From Apostichopus japonicus (Eukaryota > Echinodermata > Holothuroidea > Aspidochirotida > Stichopodidae), in the NCBI RefSeq assembly GCF_037975245.1, contig NC_092582.1:3876501-3940500 (forward strand): a stretch of DNA of 64,000 bases. The letters are read 5' to 3'. The notes beneath the pieces are model-generated. The model was given only the letters and a program-made list of their open reading frames with translations. It had not been told where the DNA came from and did not search any database. Position numbers and translations under genes: made by a program. Shown here piece by piece: positions 24,142 through 38,200 of the stretch; position 1 is the stretch's first letter, and the number at the start of each line of letters is the position of its first letter.

Positions 24142-24191
24142 GTTATTGTCAGAGCCGTATATTTAGATAAATATACGGCTCTGGTTATTGT
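24142..24191. mobile_element. 34-bp palindromic insertion with 8-bp target duplication
   Basis: CAGAGCCGTATATTTA (24150-24165) and its exact reverse complement (24168-24183) are separated by only GA. The 34-bp unit is flanked by GTTATTGT on both sides (24142-24149 and 24184-24191). The ends fit the hAT-type CAGNG start. It looks like two terminal repeats with nothing between them. Confidence 0.7.
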
Positions 24192-26133
24192 AAACTTTAC
24201 ATTCAAGGAGTACTATAAGAGTTGAGTGTTACAAGGGAGCACGTCACATGACCCACGTCATCAGTAGTACGTATGTTTTCGCGTCTCTCCCCATTTGACA
24301 TCGGTCTAGGTTAATGTATATACCGATGAGTACATATGTTTACGTCTGCATCCATACAAAATGTTTCCCATTAAGTCTGTGAAGGAAATCTTCCGTTATC
24401 GTGATCTGGTTGATTTCCCCTATGTAATCAAATATTCATAAAGTTTGGTATAAATTGGGAATGCATTGGTGGTAAAGGGGACAGGAGGAAAGTTCTTCCT
24501 TACATAAATTTGAACGCTTTTCTCAAAACTAAGTCATTGATTTTCAACCTGCATAGATCTGTGCAATAGACAAGTTCCGGTCGCAATGCAATATATACTT
24601 TATATGCTTTAAAGATTATTACATATTTGACGTGCACATAGTTGTGGGAAGGGAAGGTGAAGCACATGAGAATCAGTTCTCCGTACAAACCTCAAACATT
24701 TCAAGGAAATTTTGAAACGTATTCCGAATAGACGCCCAATATACAATTTTTCTTACCGGGAACATGTCCTTGAAAATACTGTATTGCTTATTCTATCCCT
24801 GGGTGTATATACTTAGGGTATGCATGTACTATAAATACTGTACTTCTATAAGACGGGAAAATCGTTGTATAAATATGTGATTAAAATGTCATGTGTATTA
24901 CGGTACGATTGGGTACGCAATACTGAGCAAAAAAGGGCTTCGGTCGGATTTAAACCTCAGGATGGGACCAGGCAGTTTTTATGGATAACAACTCCCTGCA
25001 TGATGGGACCAAGGACTTTTACTGAAGCAGCTATATGAATAAAGTTGTCTAATTAGTAAGAACAGAACTTTTCAAGATAGTAATGTCTAGTTGAGTAGCA
25101 GCAAAGCAATCCTTGAGTAACAGAGTAAGCTGCAATCGGACCTCACTGGGAATATTCAAGCACTACGTGTTGCACCGGAAGCATCTCTCGCCACGCGTGC
25201 ACAGGCTTCCAAAGGTGGCGAGAGGGTGTGGGGGGGGGGGGGGGTGGAGTGTCAAATTCCAAATTTCTCCAGTGTGACTGATTAAGGTATATGGGGCTTA
25301 ACAATTTGTGTGGAAGGGTTAAAATAGTCAACTTTTAAACCTCAACTCAACTGGGTGCAGATGGGTGCATATTAAGTTAGGTCTACACAAGGAGCTTTAA
25401 ACGCAAGATTGTGCTAAGAAATGATAATTAACTCCCAAATCCCCCACGCCTGATTTATAGGTAATGATCTGAATCGTTATGGGAGTACCAAATATGAATA
25501 AAGTATTATATCAAGAAGGGGGGGGGGGCTGCCGTAGTATCACTGAAGCGAGCCCCGTGTGTGGGGTCTTGGGGTCCTCCCAAATTAAAATGAAGAAGTC
25601 AAATGGTGCATTTTGAGGCATATTTAGATTATAATTGAGGTGCTCTTTTTTAAATAAATACTTTGTGTGAGGTTGAAAGAAGAGAGGCTAGTGGGGGGGG
25701 GGGGTGCACATCCATACAGGTCCTATTCTTCACCAACAGAATACAAACATCCCCCGATTGAAACAGTTTCCCCAACTGACGAATGGAGGTGGGGGTCATG
25801 TCCCTTCCCCTTCACCCATGTCACTGGTATATGTTCTTTTAGATAAATTGACCTCACTGAATATTGTGTTCAGCTGTCACTTTGTGCCACTCTGTCCAAG
25901 CCATGATTTGTGGAAGTACCTCTATCTTGCTATAAGACATCCATGTGATTTGAACGAATTGGCTGCTCCTAACACGTAGATCCAAAAGAAGAAATTTTGT
26001 GTCCCAAAATTTGTTTTCTCTTGGTATCATTTTACTGGAATTATTATTGGTTTCTTTAAAAATGATCCCCTTATTATCACACATGTGATTCATTTTAGCA
26101 TAAGCTTTTTTAGTATAAGCTTGAGCGTTTGGA
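24192..26133. other. Intergenic stretch, no gene recognised
   Basis: No convincing exon. G-runs occur at about 25227-25241, 25508-25517 and 25693-25703. 'gatgggacca' is repeated at 24961-24970 and 25002-25011 around a half-palindrome that contains ATAACAACTCCCTG, also found at 54613-54626. Confidence 0.4.
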
Positions 26134-26595
26134 TTGCTAGGCAGTGGCGTAGCTACGGGGGGGCCTGGGGGGCCGAGGCCCCCCATGAAATCGGCTGGCC
26201 CCCCCACTGGTCCCCCCACTGGGAATGGGGTAAAAAAAAACACTCATCAGTGCGATTCGCTAATATTTTTTGATCAATAATTTGGGAAATAGAGTTACAC
26301 AATTTTCTCGTCTGCATCTGGCAGAATAAGAATAATACAATATCTGTAGTAATCATGAGAATGGTCACACAGCATGGCATGGCAATGGTCGATACGACGA
26401 TTGCGACCATACACCACGAACCTTGTTGTGCTGCGTGATAGCGATATCTGCTGAAAATATGTTCAGTGCTTCCACCTAGCGCAACAATCTATCAAAAGAT
26501 TGGCTCCGTTTGTTCTGAGCCGAGGTATCAGGTATTCATGGGTGGCGATCATGGGGGGGGGGGGGACGGGGGGGACATGTCCCCCCAATATTTCA

Positions 26596-26627
26596 GGTGG
26601 GGGATATAGTATCTTATATCCCCCACC
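26596..26627. repeat. Perfect 13-bp stem hairpin
   Basis: GGTGGGGGATATA (26596-26608) and TATATCCCCCACC (26615-26627) flank the loop GTATCT. It lies inside the 2.09-kb hAT-like element. Confidence 0.8.
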
Positions 26628-26730
26628 CCAATATTTGGTGGCATAGTTTTTTTTAAGCATATGTTTTGTATTTTTTTATGATATCGCTAGTAATTTCAAA
26701 ATAGAAAATGCTTAGATGCAACTTACAAGG

Positions 26731-26828
26731 CCTGGGAAGTGCCATTTCCAGCGATCTGGGAGGCATTTTCGGCCAAAATTTTCTTTTGCGCTTCGCGCCA
26801 ACTCATGGTGGCGCTACGCTTAGAAAGT
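26731..26828 (+). repeat. Hairpin module, copy 1
   Basis: Module: a GTGCCATTTCC block, a GATCTGGG block, an AAATTTTCTT block, then a GCGCCAA...ATGGTGGCGC self-complementary block and a CGCTTAGA end. First of three copies, all in the same orientation, in the 2.09-kb element. Confidence 0.8.
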
Positions 26829-27625
26829 CTGGGTACAAGCTTTGCCCCTCCCTTGGCAAATTCCTCGCAAAGCGCCTGTCTAACCGTGTCACAATTTGTT
26901 ACTATATATGACCGAAAGTAGTTTTTACTTTTTTTTCTCGAAATGAATAGCTAGACGGACAGCATCCGTAATGAAATTTGGTTTGCATCTTGTGTATGAG
27001 TGTAAGTACGTACAATCATACATAGGATCCACATCGATATGGGTTCACTGGGTTTCCATTTGGCCTGTTTCCTACAAGATTTCTAACCGCAGGTGCGTAG
27101 CCAAGGGAGGGGGGGGGGGTGAAGGGGTGGAGACCGCCCCCCCCCTCGAGCATATTTTTTGGGTATTTTCTATGATATCGAAGTTTTATAGTAGCCGTTA
27201 TAAGAGGTTTTAATATTTGTACACCAATAATTTAACTGTGTCTGAAATTTCGAAAATTCCTTGACCAACATTCTTCATCATAGTATACTTCCCTCTACAC
27301 TCGTACAATTTTGACCGGTCTGTTAGTGGTTGAGGGGGGGTTTTCTATATTGGTTGTCCATAGATGAAATTTAGTGCAACATTATGGGTATGTTTTGAAG
27401 TGAATTTATTATTCAAATTCTGAACAAATAATGGGCTTAAAACCTTGAAAAGTGGGGCTGACGGGTATTGTGGGGCGTTACGTAGAATTACCTACAAATG
27501 CAATGAGGTCGAACATGATGTGTGACTGGTGACAATCTTAACAAAAGGTTATGAATGAAAAAAAAAACTATTAGGAAAAACTTGGTTCTCAGGCAAAAGT
27601 GTACATTTGGTTGGTCATTTTCAAG

Positions 27626-27723
27626 CCCGAGAAGTGCCATTTCCGGTCATCTGGGGGGCTATCAAAACCAGAAATTTTCTTGTACGCTGCGCGCCAACCA
27701 ATGGTGGCGCTCCGCTTTGACAG
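27626..27723 (+). repeat. Hairpin module, copy 2
   Basis: Same block order as the copy at 26731: GAAGTGCCATTTCC, ATCTGGGGGG, GAAATTTTCTTG, then GCGCGCCAACC-aatggTGGCGCTCCGC. The GC-rich hairpin core is better conserved than the AT-rich spacer. Confidence 0.85.
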
Positions 27724-28062
27724 TAATTCGCCTGCATCCAAGCAGATGTCCCCCCCCCTTAATATTTGAAACAGATCGCCGCCCATGCAGGTATTCATAT
27801 ATTGCCTCGAGTCAAATGAATATATGTCATTGAATATTCCACAAAACAACTTTTTTATGGCCACGAAACTGTCGAAACAGGATTTTCCACTACTGGTAGA
27901 GATATAAAATATTGGGAATTCTGAAATTCCTGCAAATGTTGCCAACTTCCCTCAAGTTAAAAGTCTGGTTGAGTTGGCAAGGCCAGTCAGCATGAAAGAG
28001 AAAAAACTTTTTTTGCATTTCTGTCACCAAAGTTGCACATCTTTTTTGGTTGCTATTTTGCC

Positions 28063-28159
28063 TCACAGGTGCCATCTCCTGCGATCTGGGGGGTGCTGAA
28101 AATCTCAAATTTTCTCTGTGCGCTCCGCGCCAACCATGGTGGCGCTCCGCTTAGATAGT
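28063..28159 (+). repeat. Hairpin module, copy 3
   Basis: Same block order; the core here is GCGCCAACCATGGTGGCGC, almost a perfect palindrome around CCATGG. It ends CGCTTAGATAGT, about 75 bp from the right end of the element. Confidence 0.85.
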
Positions 28160-28240
28160 AACCTCCGGCTCCCCCACTAGAAAGAACAGCCCCCCATGGC
28201 CCCCCACTCAAAAAATCCTAGCTACGCCACTGTTGCTAGG

Positions 28241-29234
28241 GGATGCCATTAGAAATTGTCGAAATTTCGAGATAGAATGTCTTTATCTCGTTGCTCTAGT
28301 GTAAAATTTGCAGATTAGTAAGTTTGAAGATGATGTAAATTGAAATCGGTATAAAGTCAAACTTCCAAGAAGGTGCAGACTACTCTTAGTTGAAATTTCG
28401 ATATAGGAAGAAAGAAAACATGTCGAGACTCTGATAAATTCTAGTCGAAATAAGAGAGAAAAGTATAAAAATTTGAAGACTGAATCGTCGCAAGTTACAA
28501 TGTCCCATCTGGGTAAACAAAACTAAAAGTCTCCTAGGCAAGAAATCCAAAATCCCACCAGTTTTCTGCCACTCACCCACCGACGCCCTTTTTCAAGGTT
28601 CCAACGCTTCTGGCCATAACACTATTAAAATGATTTGCCCTATTCATTGTTCATTTGTCCTATTTTCCTTGCTGTCCATATGTATCTTTTATTGTGTGTT
28701 CTTAGTCTGTTTTCGTTCCAGTTAGCCCTGAAGAATTTTAGGATCGAAACGTCACGACTTTTACATATTTACCTACACAGGCTTTTTGTAGTAGATAAAC
28801 AGTTAGCTTGTATTTTTTCTCTCCAAAGTGATCAAAAGTTTCTTAACCACCGTTACTAGGGTAGGAAGCAGATATTAGCTTTACATATTTACTATCATCT
28901 TCATTTCTACACCTGAAGTTACCGAATCTGATGGGATGTTTTTATAGTCAATTTTATGTTGTAAACTGTAACCCATCTGCTTCAAGTGGGGGCGCTTTTT
29001 TACTTGGCCACTTCACCGCGATAAATTTGTTCTTACAGAGCTGCTCTAGTACATACGTATTGTACGTACATACACTGTGTGTTGTACAGGGGGCTAGGTT
29101 AGGAATCAATCCCAACTTGATCAGTAATATTGTTGTACGGTTAAGTAGCGGAAACAACGACCACCGAAACGGGCCTGCAGTTAGGACCAATAGTATGATC
29201 TTTTCTGACATCTTGGCTTATATCGGAAACTAAA
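28241..29234. other. Intergenic stretch upstream of the NPDC1-like gene
   Basis: No exon recognised. 28715-28780 carries 'agccctgaagaattttagga' followed by 'tcgaaacgtcacgac', a phrase common next to mobile elements. The last 200 bp before 29235 should contain the promoter and 5' UTR of the NPDC1-like gene; I see no TATA box. Confidence 0.4.
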
Positions 29235-32200
29235 ATGGAGGCTAACTTGAAGCTACTAATTTCGGTTTCTATTTTCGTTTTTACAATCCCTTATTTATCA
29301 AATTCTTTGGAAAATGAAGAGGGTAAGTGTCAACAGCACCTAATCGTACATTCGTAGCCTAAGTCTTAATTAACTTAGAGCATAGACTAGCACTAGTACT
29401 ATGAGGGATTGTCGTTTGTTTTTGTGTTACTGTTAGTGTTGCATGCTGTATTACTTTTAGTCTTAGGTTATCCAGGCAATATTATCTGTGGTGGTGTTTT
29501 CATTATAGCTGTACCGGACCAAGGTTGCGCTTCGTCTGGTCTACGCTTAATCTCTGTCACTGTAGTTTCTGGACTTCTATCTATTTGTACTATGTAGACA
29601 TAACCTGACCCCTTAACTTGTTTCAATTGTAAACACAGTTACAGGGCCTTAGTTGATTGAGTAACATTATCATCGGCTAGTACTACTGGCCAACTTTGGC
29701 CCAGATAGGCTAAGGATATTGAAAAATGATGAACTCATGCTTGATACTTAGACCTAGTATTAACTCATCCTAGGCATAGGCTAGCCTCTTTTAATCTACC
29801 TAATTTCATTAAAGTTGGTAGTATTCATATTTTTATAAACATTTACTACGTCATGATGTTTGCCTATACCAAAACAAATTGTCGCATTAGCCTATGGTAG
29901 TTCTGATAGTGGTAATCGATAATTGCCAGTTCACTTTGGAAGTTTGATTGATTGCACTCAACACCTTAGTTGCTGTTACTTGACTACAACTTACAAAAAC
30001 AAGCTAGCACTGCACATGATTTGCTTTTGAAAAATAGGTTAAAACATTACTAAGCTAAGGGAGTTTGTCAGTAAATATCGCAAAAGTACATGTTCGCACA
30101 ATCCTACACTAGCTCTGTGCTGTGTTCAAAATCAGCAAGCACCTGCTCCGGTTAGATTCTTGCATAATTTACTTGTCAGTAATTCGCTTGTTCTGCAGTG
30201 CAACATTCAGTCCTAGCAATGTTTGATCAATGTGCATAATCGCAATTTCGTAAGTTATTAATCTTTTACGATTGCCAAAGTGTTCCAAAATGTGCATTCA
30301 TACCACAGTAGTTTCTTCGTTGCAAAGTTGCGCAGGCCTTTTGACCACATGCTTCAGTTCAACTTTTTTATGCAACATTCAAGTGCAAACTACTGTAGTT
30401 CATACAATGTTAAAAATAGCCATTGATGCTTGAGTTTTTGAATCGGCATTGCATTAAAATTTACGTACTGTAAATGGGAAAGTTATCGGAACTGGCTGTG
30501 ATTGGGTCGACTTGCCTTTAGTGTTTGGAGAAAATGGAAAATTCATTCAACTTGAATAAAACTTACAGGGGTTCATAAATTGTGTTGTGAGTAAGTACTA
30601 GGCCTTTATATAGGGGCGTGTTCTTGTGTCATTGTGATCTACGTAATATTTTCTACATCATTTAAGGAGCTCAATTGAAAAGTGCAGTATTTTTATGCTG
30701 ACATTTTTCGTGTAGACATTCATTTTGCTTTATGTTGATTTCCGACATTCACAGCATATATGTCCTATAATACAGACTTCCACACAGATGTATACAAGGG
30801 AGTTGTCTACTGACCGTCTGTGTAGTAGTGTGCATTGCATGATGATTAGTCCGGTATATATCTTAACTAGTCTACACCAAAATGTCCTGTTTCAGGATTT
30901 GACAGAACTTATTATGTTGTTGTATATTAGTCTAAGGTTCCTTCTTTTGAATTTTTTTCCTGTGTACATTATAGGCATATCCCTATATGCTTCCGTTGCG
31001 CTCAAGCCAACGTCTTGTCAGGAATCATTATAACTTAGTATTTTGTGATCCTGTAGAGGTATTTTAAAGTGCATGTTTTCAGGAAGGACTGCAGGGACGC
31101 AACTTTTTCTGAGCGGACCCAAACAGTTTTAAGACATTGCGACCAGCGTGGACGCAACATACAAAATCCTAATAACGATACTGCAATGTTCATCCAGGAT
31201 CTTTACATGGGTAGGGTTTCAAATGAGCTTCTGTTAGCTTCCTAACCCCTGCGATTATTGAAACAAAGAAATGTGTGTAAAACTGTGACATCACTGTGAA
31301 CACTGTCAACTATCAAATCTTGGGATCACAGAATTTCAGTCTTATGCTTAAGAAAATTGCCAGTTAATTACCTAAGTTGCAGATGGTAAGAAGTCCTTCA
31401 TTAAAGGGTTTGAAAAGTTTTTTTTTTCAAATTTGGTAAACCATGGAAACCTGGTTTGTGGGAAAATTCCTCCGAGGAATTTTTACACAAAAAAGGAAAA
31501 ACAAAACAAAAAAGAAAGGGGGAAGAAAATAAAGAAGGAAAATTAAATTCTCGAGGTGTTTCAAAATAATGAAAAAAAGAAAGAAGAAAAAGATAGAGTA
31601 GATATAATCAGTAGCGTTTTCCACTTATTCAATGTAACAGGAGTACTAATGTGATTATGAAAATGAAATTTGTTTGTTTCAAGAGCTTTATACTGTACAT
31701 CGATCAGATAATTTTAAAATTCAGTGCACGATATGCAGGTGCACTTTTTCTGCTGTCAAGCCTTTAAACAAATATGAAATATATGAAGCTGAACGTGTCC
31801 CAAATCCAGCAGCTGGCTAAATATTTTTGTTTCCATACATTGGTGCACCGGCAAGCCTGGCAACCATCAAAATACGCAGTTTAGCAAAGAAATACTGGAA
31901 ACCAAATGCAAGTTTGTCCGCAGAAAGAATGCGTACAGTAGTTGACTTCTGAATATGAAATTCAGGAGGAGGAGGATGAGGAGGAGGAGGAGGAGGAGGA
32001 GGAGAAAGTGAGTGGTGTCCAAGAAGTGGAAGATAGGGGGCGCAATCCTTAGAGGGCTCCAGACAGTGGCTGAGCTAGGGGTATTGGGCAGGGGGGCGAG
32101 AATGGTCTGTAGGGGCGCTTTGACACTATCTAAGCGGAGCGCCACCACAGGTTGGCGCGAAGCGTACAGAAATTTTGTGAGTAAAGATACTCCCTAGATC

Positions 32201-35200
32201 GCCGGAAATGACCCTTTCCGGGCCTTGGTAAGTTGCAGATAAACGAAGAATAAATAGGTGTCGTCGCCATTTTGTCAGAAAATTACACCAACAAAATGTA
32301 ACAAATGTCAATAGGTATTTGACAGTGCAATAAAAAAGTCAATAATCCCAAATAAGTAAAAAGTGGTAAAGAGCTGAAAAGGGCACCAGCAGTCCATTTG
32401 AGTCAGGGGGCCATCCGCCGCCTCTGACTGTATGGACGCTCCGCCACTGGCTCCAGTCATATAGTTTTATAGGTAGATGAGAAAGTGCATACATGTACTG
32501 TACTTTGGAGACAGGTAAATTTTAAATCCCCAAACCAGTAAATTTGTGGCATTTGTCCTTTGAAAACAGAATTGATATAAAAATTTTTACACACAGTCTT
32601 TGACGCATAAGATAATTGGTATTGTCGGAACATTCCTACCCTATGATTGAGTCTAGGCAGCATATGTAGTCATTAGCAGTTCTTTGTGAAGGAAAAACTG
32701 TCGTTAATTAAGAAAGCAGGAATGTAACATGGATAATTAACAAAATGTGGATTATTAATCTGGGAAGCGGTGGATGTATCAAATAACTACCAATCAGAAA
32801 GCTGAATTTAAATTACCGTACATTTTTGGCTTCACAGAGCGTAAAATTTGTGTCACAGAAGCAGTTGAAATTTATGTCTTTGTGTGAATGACGGTTACAG
32901 TATGTGCACAGTTAAAAGCTTTGCCTCTATTTTCAAAGTGCTACTCTAGCCTACTTTAGGCATGACTGCATGAGTAATATTGTCTCAGTACAGTCAGTAA
33001 ATTTTTGGTAAAAAAGTGAACAAGTTAAGAAAAAGCTGCTAAAAAGTAGCAAAATTCAGATATTTCAGGGGCATGTTAGTGCTCACTTTAACTGTGGGCC
33101 TTGTCACACATTCCCATAACTGGCAACTTTTACAAAGACCAAGTACATACCCTCTGTCTTGCCTTTTGGTAAGACAATTCTGCATCATTCCTCATCAACT
33201 TCGCAGTAATATACTTGTCATTTGAATCAGCTTCTTACCCAACTATATTCTGGTTGAAAATGTAACATGGTGTGTACAGTACAGACTGCTTCAATAGGTA
33301 CATGCATACAGGTATATGGTTTTATTTTCATTTTACTCTATCTGACGTCAGCAAAGTGAATGATCTCATGATCATCAGGGAAGAGGAGTGAAGATAACTT
33401 GAAGTTGCTCTTTTCATGATCATATAAATCATTCATCCCGAAACAACAGAATTGTTGAACTGTCTCTTCAAATTGCAGTACTTATTTTGTAACTTTCCAA
33501 TCTACTGGCTCGCGCAGAGTTTTGCTCTATTGGAATTTTGTTAAAAAACCATATCGGTTTGTTAACTTTCCTTTGTCTTTTAAGCGAACTTTAGAGCTTC
33601 TCTCGTTCAGCTATATAAGTTTTTAAAGGTTGAATTATAATGCACGGTTTATGTCAAATGTCAGTTAACCTCCTTTGAGCGTTTATGTTCCTGTTCTCCA
33701 TGCCCGAATAATTTCATATATATTCGATATTTTGTCTTTGTTGGTGTCTTGTACAACGCCTTCCTCTTCTTTGTTGTGCCAGTGAGTCGCGGTAAATGTG
33801 CCATTCATGTTGATTAAGGTCGTTAATTATTGATTGTGAACGAAGCATAATCATTTTCAAGAATGACAAAAAGAAAAATGGTCTCTAATGCCACATGTCA
33901 TTGAAGTTATAACAATGTTAGAGAAATTTCTTCAAGGATTTTTTCATTTTGTATACATATAGTTTGATGAATTCCCATTTCATGGATTCAACGGGCCACA
34001 AGCCTCTCGCATACATGTATTACGCTCTCTGATAAGAACACTGGTCCGTCGTAGTCACGGAAGATGATAATTCGCCGTGGGGAGGCATCACAAGAAAATC
34101 ATGCATACCAAACCGATCATATTTCACACTACAGTCTACTCTTATCCCTGAATGTCACAAACCAAAGAGAAAATTTTGGCTCTTGCAATTGACTTAAATT
34201 AGGTATCAGATGTTTTGTTTCCATGGTTACTACATCTGCTGCTATAAATAGAGGAGGGCTGCAAGCTTCAACTGCCTCCATGGAACATTTTTTGGGGGAG
34301 ATTATTGAGGATTAGAGGGTATATTCTTTAATAGTACTTGCAGGAATTTACAGTCAGGTGCTGCTATCTTGTGTAAAGTATCCTATTCTAGAATGTACTT
34401 GAGTTTCGTCAAATTTTAAAAGCTGATGATATGACAAGACTGACGAATTCCCTTCTTAAGTTTCTTTACCTTGTCAAACATTCCACTCTTCGATGCAGTT
34501 GTCAAGAAACTTGGTATACTTTTGTTTGATGAAATGCTTCCTGCCATACAAATGCAAACAAGTTTTACAGTCGTTTCAGGTTTAAATCTTATGAAAAAGA
34601 AAAAATGAAGAAAGATTTTAAATGGAATATTTTTCCCCATACCTCTATAGAAAACAAGTTTTACAGTCGTTTTAGGTTTAAATCTTATGAAAAAGAAAAA
34701 CATGAAGAAAGATTTTAAATGGAATATTTTACCCCGTACCTCTGTAAAGAACAAGACGTTCCTAAATTGAATCGTTACACAGTATTTGAAATGAAGATTT
34801 TCAATAGAGCTTTATTCATATATCCCCATCTCGGTTTTGTATACAAAACTTTTAGTTTTAAATTTAACATTCCCTGGACATTCCTACCGGCCAGATGAGG
34901 GATCTTACAAATTTCAATCTGATAAATTTCTTATTACTCTTCATGAAGTTAATAGCCTGTATTTGGTAACCAACTTTTCATCTTTGGGAAAACATGTTTA
35001 TATATGTAAGCAATTATGTGAATTATAAACACACCGCAGACCATTACATTTTGAATACCAATACAGTCAAGTCTATGACTTGAAAAACAGTATGGCTGCA
35101 TTAAAACACGCTTTGACCTGGTCAGCCATCAGAGAAGCATCTCATAATGTACTGTACTAGAAGTGAAAGTAATTGTCATATTTGGAAGGAATGCTCCTAA

Positions 35201-38200
35201 ATAGAATAACTGCGAGTGACGAGATTAGATTTGGAAAAGGTCATTTAAGTTTTAAAATGATTTGTCGTGATATCTCGTATTCTGGCCCTGTCACATATTG
35301 CTGTCACATGGTTGTTCATGGTGCAACATATTCATCCATAGAATTGTGCAAATGATGATGTTAAAAAGCTAACCGTAACAATTCAATTTTGGATTCTGAA
35401 AAATTCATAAGCCTTGCTACAGAAAATGTGCTCACTATAAAATTATTCGCTGTATGGAATAATACTAATCAACTTGCAATGATAGTATATATTTTTCAGA
35501 CTATTCTGTTGTTAAATGTACTGCACCTTTTAAGGATTTGCAGTCAACTGTATTCAAGCTGAATTTACCTGCAGGCCAAAGTAGCAGAACAAATATATAC
35601 ACAGTTGGCCTTGTGTACATACATACTGTACAGTAACAGTACAGTACTGACAGCTCAACAGGACTACCAAATATCTAGTCACTGTACTTTTCGGCAAGTT
35701 ATATGTAGCATTGCCTGCTTTTTGTAAGTAACTTTGAATTAAAATTGACTTGACAGTTGACTTTTGTAATGGGTCGAGGTTACTTTGAAGTTGAGTTTAC
35801 GGTGTACCGTATCCCATTTTCATACCCACATCTATCTGTATGTAACCTTCAAATGGGGGACCGATCCAAGAGAAACAATGTACTATTTTACAGTAGATGC
35901 CTTTCAGGACATCTTATTATTGTTTTAAAGGACAATGCCTCATACAAAATATAATTAGTGCTTTTTTCCAGGGTTGGCCGATTTACATCACTGGATTTAC
36001 TTTAAAAAAAAAAAATCATTTTGATGTAAATTACAGATTTGAATCTTTTTAGACATCTGGAAAAGAAATGAAGAAAATTAGAACAGGAATAGTTATTACT
36101 TTCTCAGATCTTTTATTTAACATGGTAAAAACCTGCAAAAGGGTAAAGAAGTGATAATATACAACTTAATGTGAGGTTATTATGGACCAGAAACTTTACA
36201 GGATGGCCAAGTAGCATGACTTTTTTCTACGTTGAAGTCTTAATCATAATCATCAAATTATTAAATTTTAACATTTTTTCCAGTCACTTTTGAGATCATA
36301 TTTTCATATAAAATGTAGCAACATGAAAATTAATCAGATGTGGCAACTAAAGGAAAAGTAATAATACCTTCTGTGAGGGCCTAATAAGTACAGTTGATTA
36401 CAATAAGCTTCACTGAAATTACTCTTCAATTCAGGCTTCTCTACTCCAGTAAACTGAAAGTATGAAAGTTATTGTTCTGGGTTGTTAGAATATACTGTAT
36501 ATTTTTTTGTCAGAACTGTGGCTAGAATATAATCTTGTCAAGGATAGAACAGACGTCAATTTAAGTGTTAAGGACTGTATACTGCAGCTTAGTTATAATT
36601 AAAGGTTTGGTACTGTACGTTTCAGTAGTTTAGTGCTAAATTACAGTAGCAACAGAGCTACATATCTGTGTCCTTCTTGGCTTCTAATGCTTTAAATAGA
36701 AAAGGATATGCGGGGTGGGGGAGGGGTAGGAATAAGGGTGGGGTATTCAATGCTGAGCTACAGTATTAGTTGCAGTACTTTTCCTCAGATAGTAGTCCAC
36801 AGCAATAAGTACAATAAATGTAAAATTATCAAGGTTAGACTGTAAGTAATGGAAGTATCTCATTTCTACTCTTCACTTGAATGGAGGGTATACCATCACA
36901 TCATACAACTTTAAAAAAATATTTATATGTGTTTTTATTATAAAAGGAAAGCATTAATGTACAAATGCTGGTATTGCTATAGAGACATCGTAATAGTGCA
37001 AAACTAAATCCAGGAAAGTGAGTGTTTTTTACTTCTAGTAGTTGCTCTGTGAAGTGTTGGTGATAAAGTACTCTAATAAAGGGAAAAAACAAGAAGATGG
37101 TTGCTGGTATGAGCTTGTTCTAATGAAATGTTATGTCCTTTTTTTCCAATGACTCGCTCTTGCAGGATAATTTGTACTGTACTGTGTCTCTATTTCTGTG
37201 TGTAGATTAGGACAATTAGGTTAATTTGGTTGTGGGGAGACAGGTTAGCTTGTCACTCGTATATCCAAACCAGTGCATACAGTCGTCATTGTATGAATCA
37301 ATGGAGAGAGCTAACAGGCCTAGAATAGGATCATGATATTGTATCAGTAATTTGGTTCACAAATAACCCAGTGCAGAATAGTAAAAGTGATTTAATTGTT
37401 TCAATTTTTTGATGGGTTTGTTCTTTCTTCCCATGAGAAAGAAGTATTGACAAAAAGCTGTCGAGCCGTGGATGAAGTAACCGTCACCTTCTATTCGCCA
37501 ACCCCAATTTAAATGGTTGATTGATTGAATTTTATAATTATGAAAAAGGTGCACAGAAGAGCGAGCCAGTCTTGTCACATAAAGCATGAAACATGTGCAT
37601 GGATAATGCCTCATACAAAATATAACCACTGTAGTACTTTATTCCAGGGTTGTAAAAGATGTAAATTACAGATTTGAATCTTTTTACACATCTGGTAAAA
37701 AAATGAAGTAATTTAGAACAGAAATAGTTATTACTCTCTCAGATCTTTTATTTAAATTGTTAAAAACCTGCAAAAGGGTAAAAGAAGTGATATACAACTT
37801 AATGTGAGGTTATTATGGACCAGACACTTTACAGGATGGCCAAGGATAGCAAGGATCGAATGAGCCAAACAAACCCATTCTTAAAACCTTAAAAACAGTC
37901 CAACTACTACTGTAATTATATACACTGTCTTTGGGTATTAAACTTAACAAAAGTACATCTTTTAGAAAGTTAAAATGAGGCGTTAACCAGTTGTTGAGGG
38001 GGGGGGGGAGAGTAGGGGAAGGATGCTAAAGTGGATGTGTTTGAGTAATGAGGAAGAATGTTTGATGAAACTTTTGGAGATTTCACTCATTACAGGACAT
38101 TGACATCATTCCTCAGATATCCTCAGGTGATAAACTTTCCACTCAACTGTTCCATTTGACTCCAGCTAGGTAATAGCAATATGGAATCGATTTTCTTGTC

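Larger units (their letters stand above)
26134..28240. mobile_element. 2.09-kb non-autonomous hAT-like element
   Basis: The element spans 26142-28232. It starts CAGTGGCGTAGCTACG and ends TAGCTACGCCACTG. TTGCTAGG at 26134-26141 is repeated exactly at 28233-28240, an 8-bp target duplication as expected for hAT. The interior has no transposase. It contains three copies of a roughly 97-bp module, a perfect 13-bp hairpin (26596-26627), G/C runs, and possibly a nested insertion near 27090 ('gcgtagccaaggg' followed by a G-run). Confidence 0.9.

Noticed and set aside
28700-28790. CCTGAAG...GAAACGTC phrase resembling mobile-element 3' tails
   Set aside because: Too short and without ends or frames to define an element.
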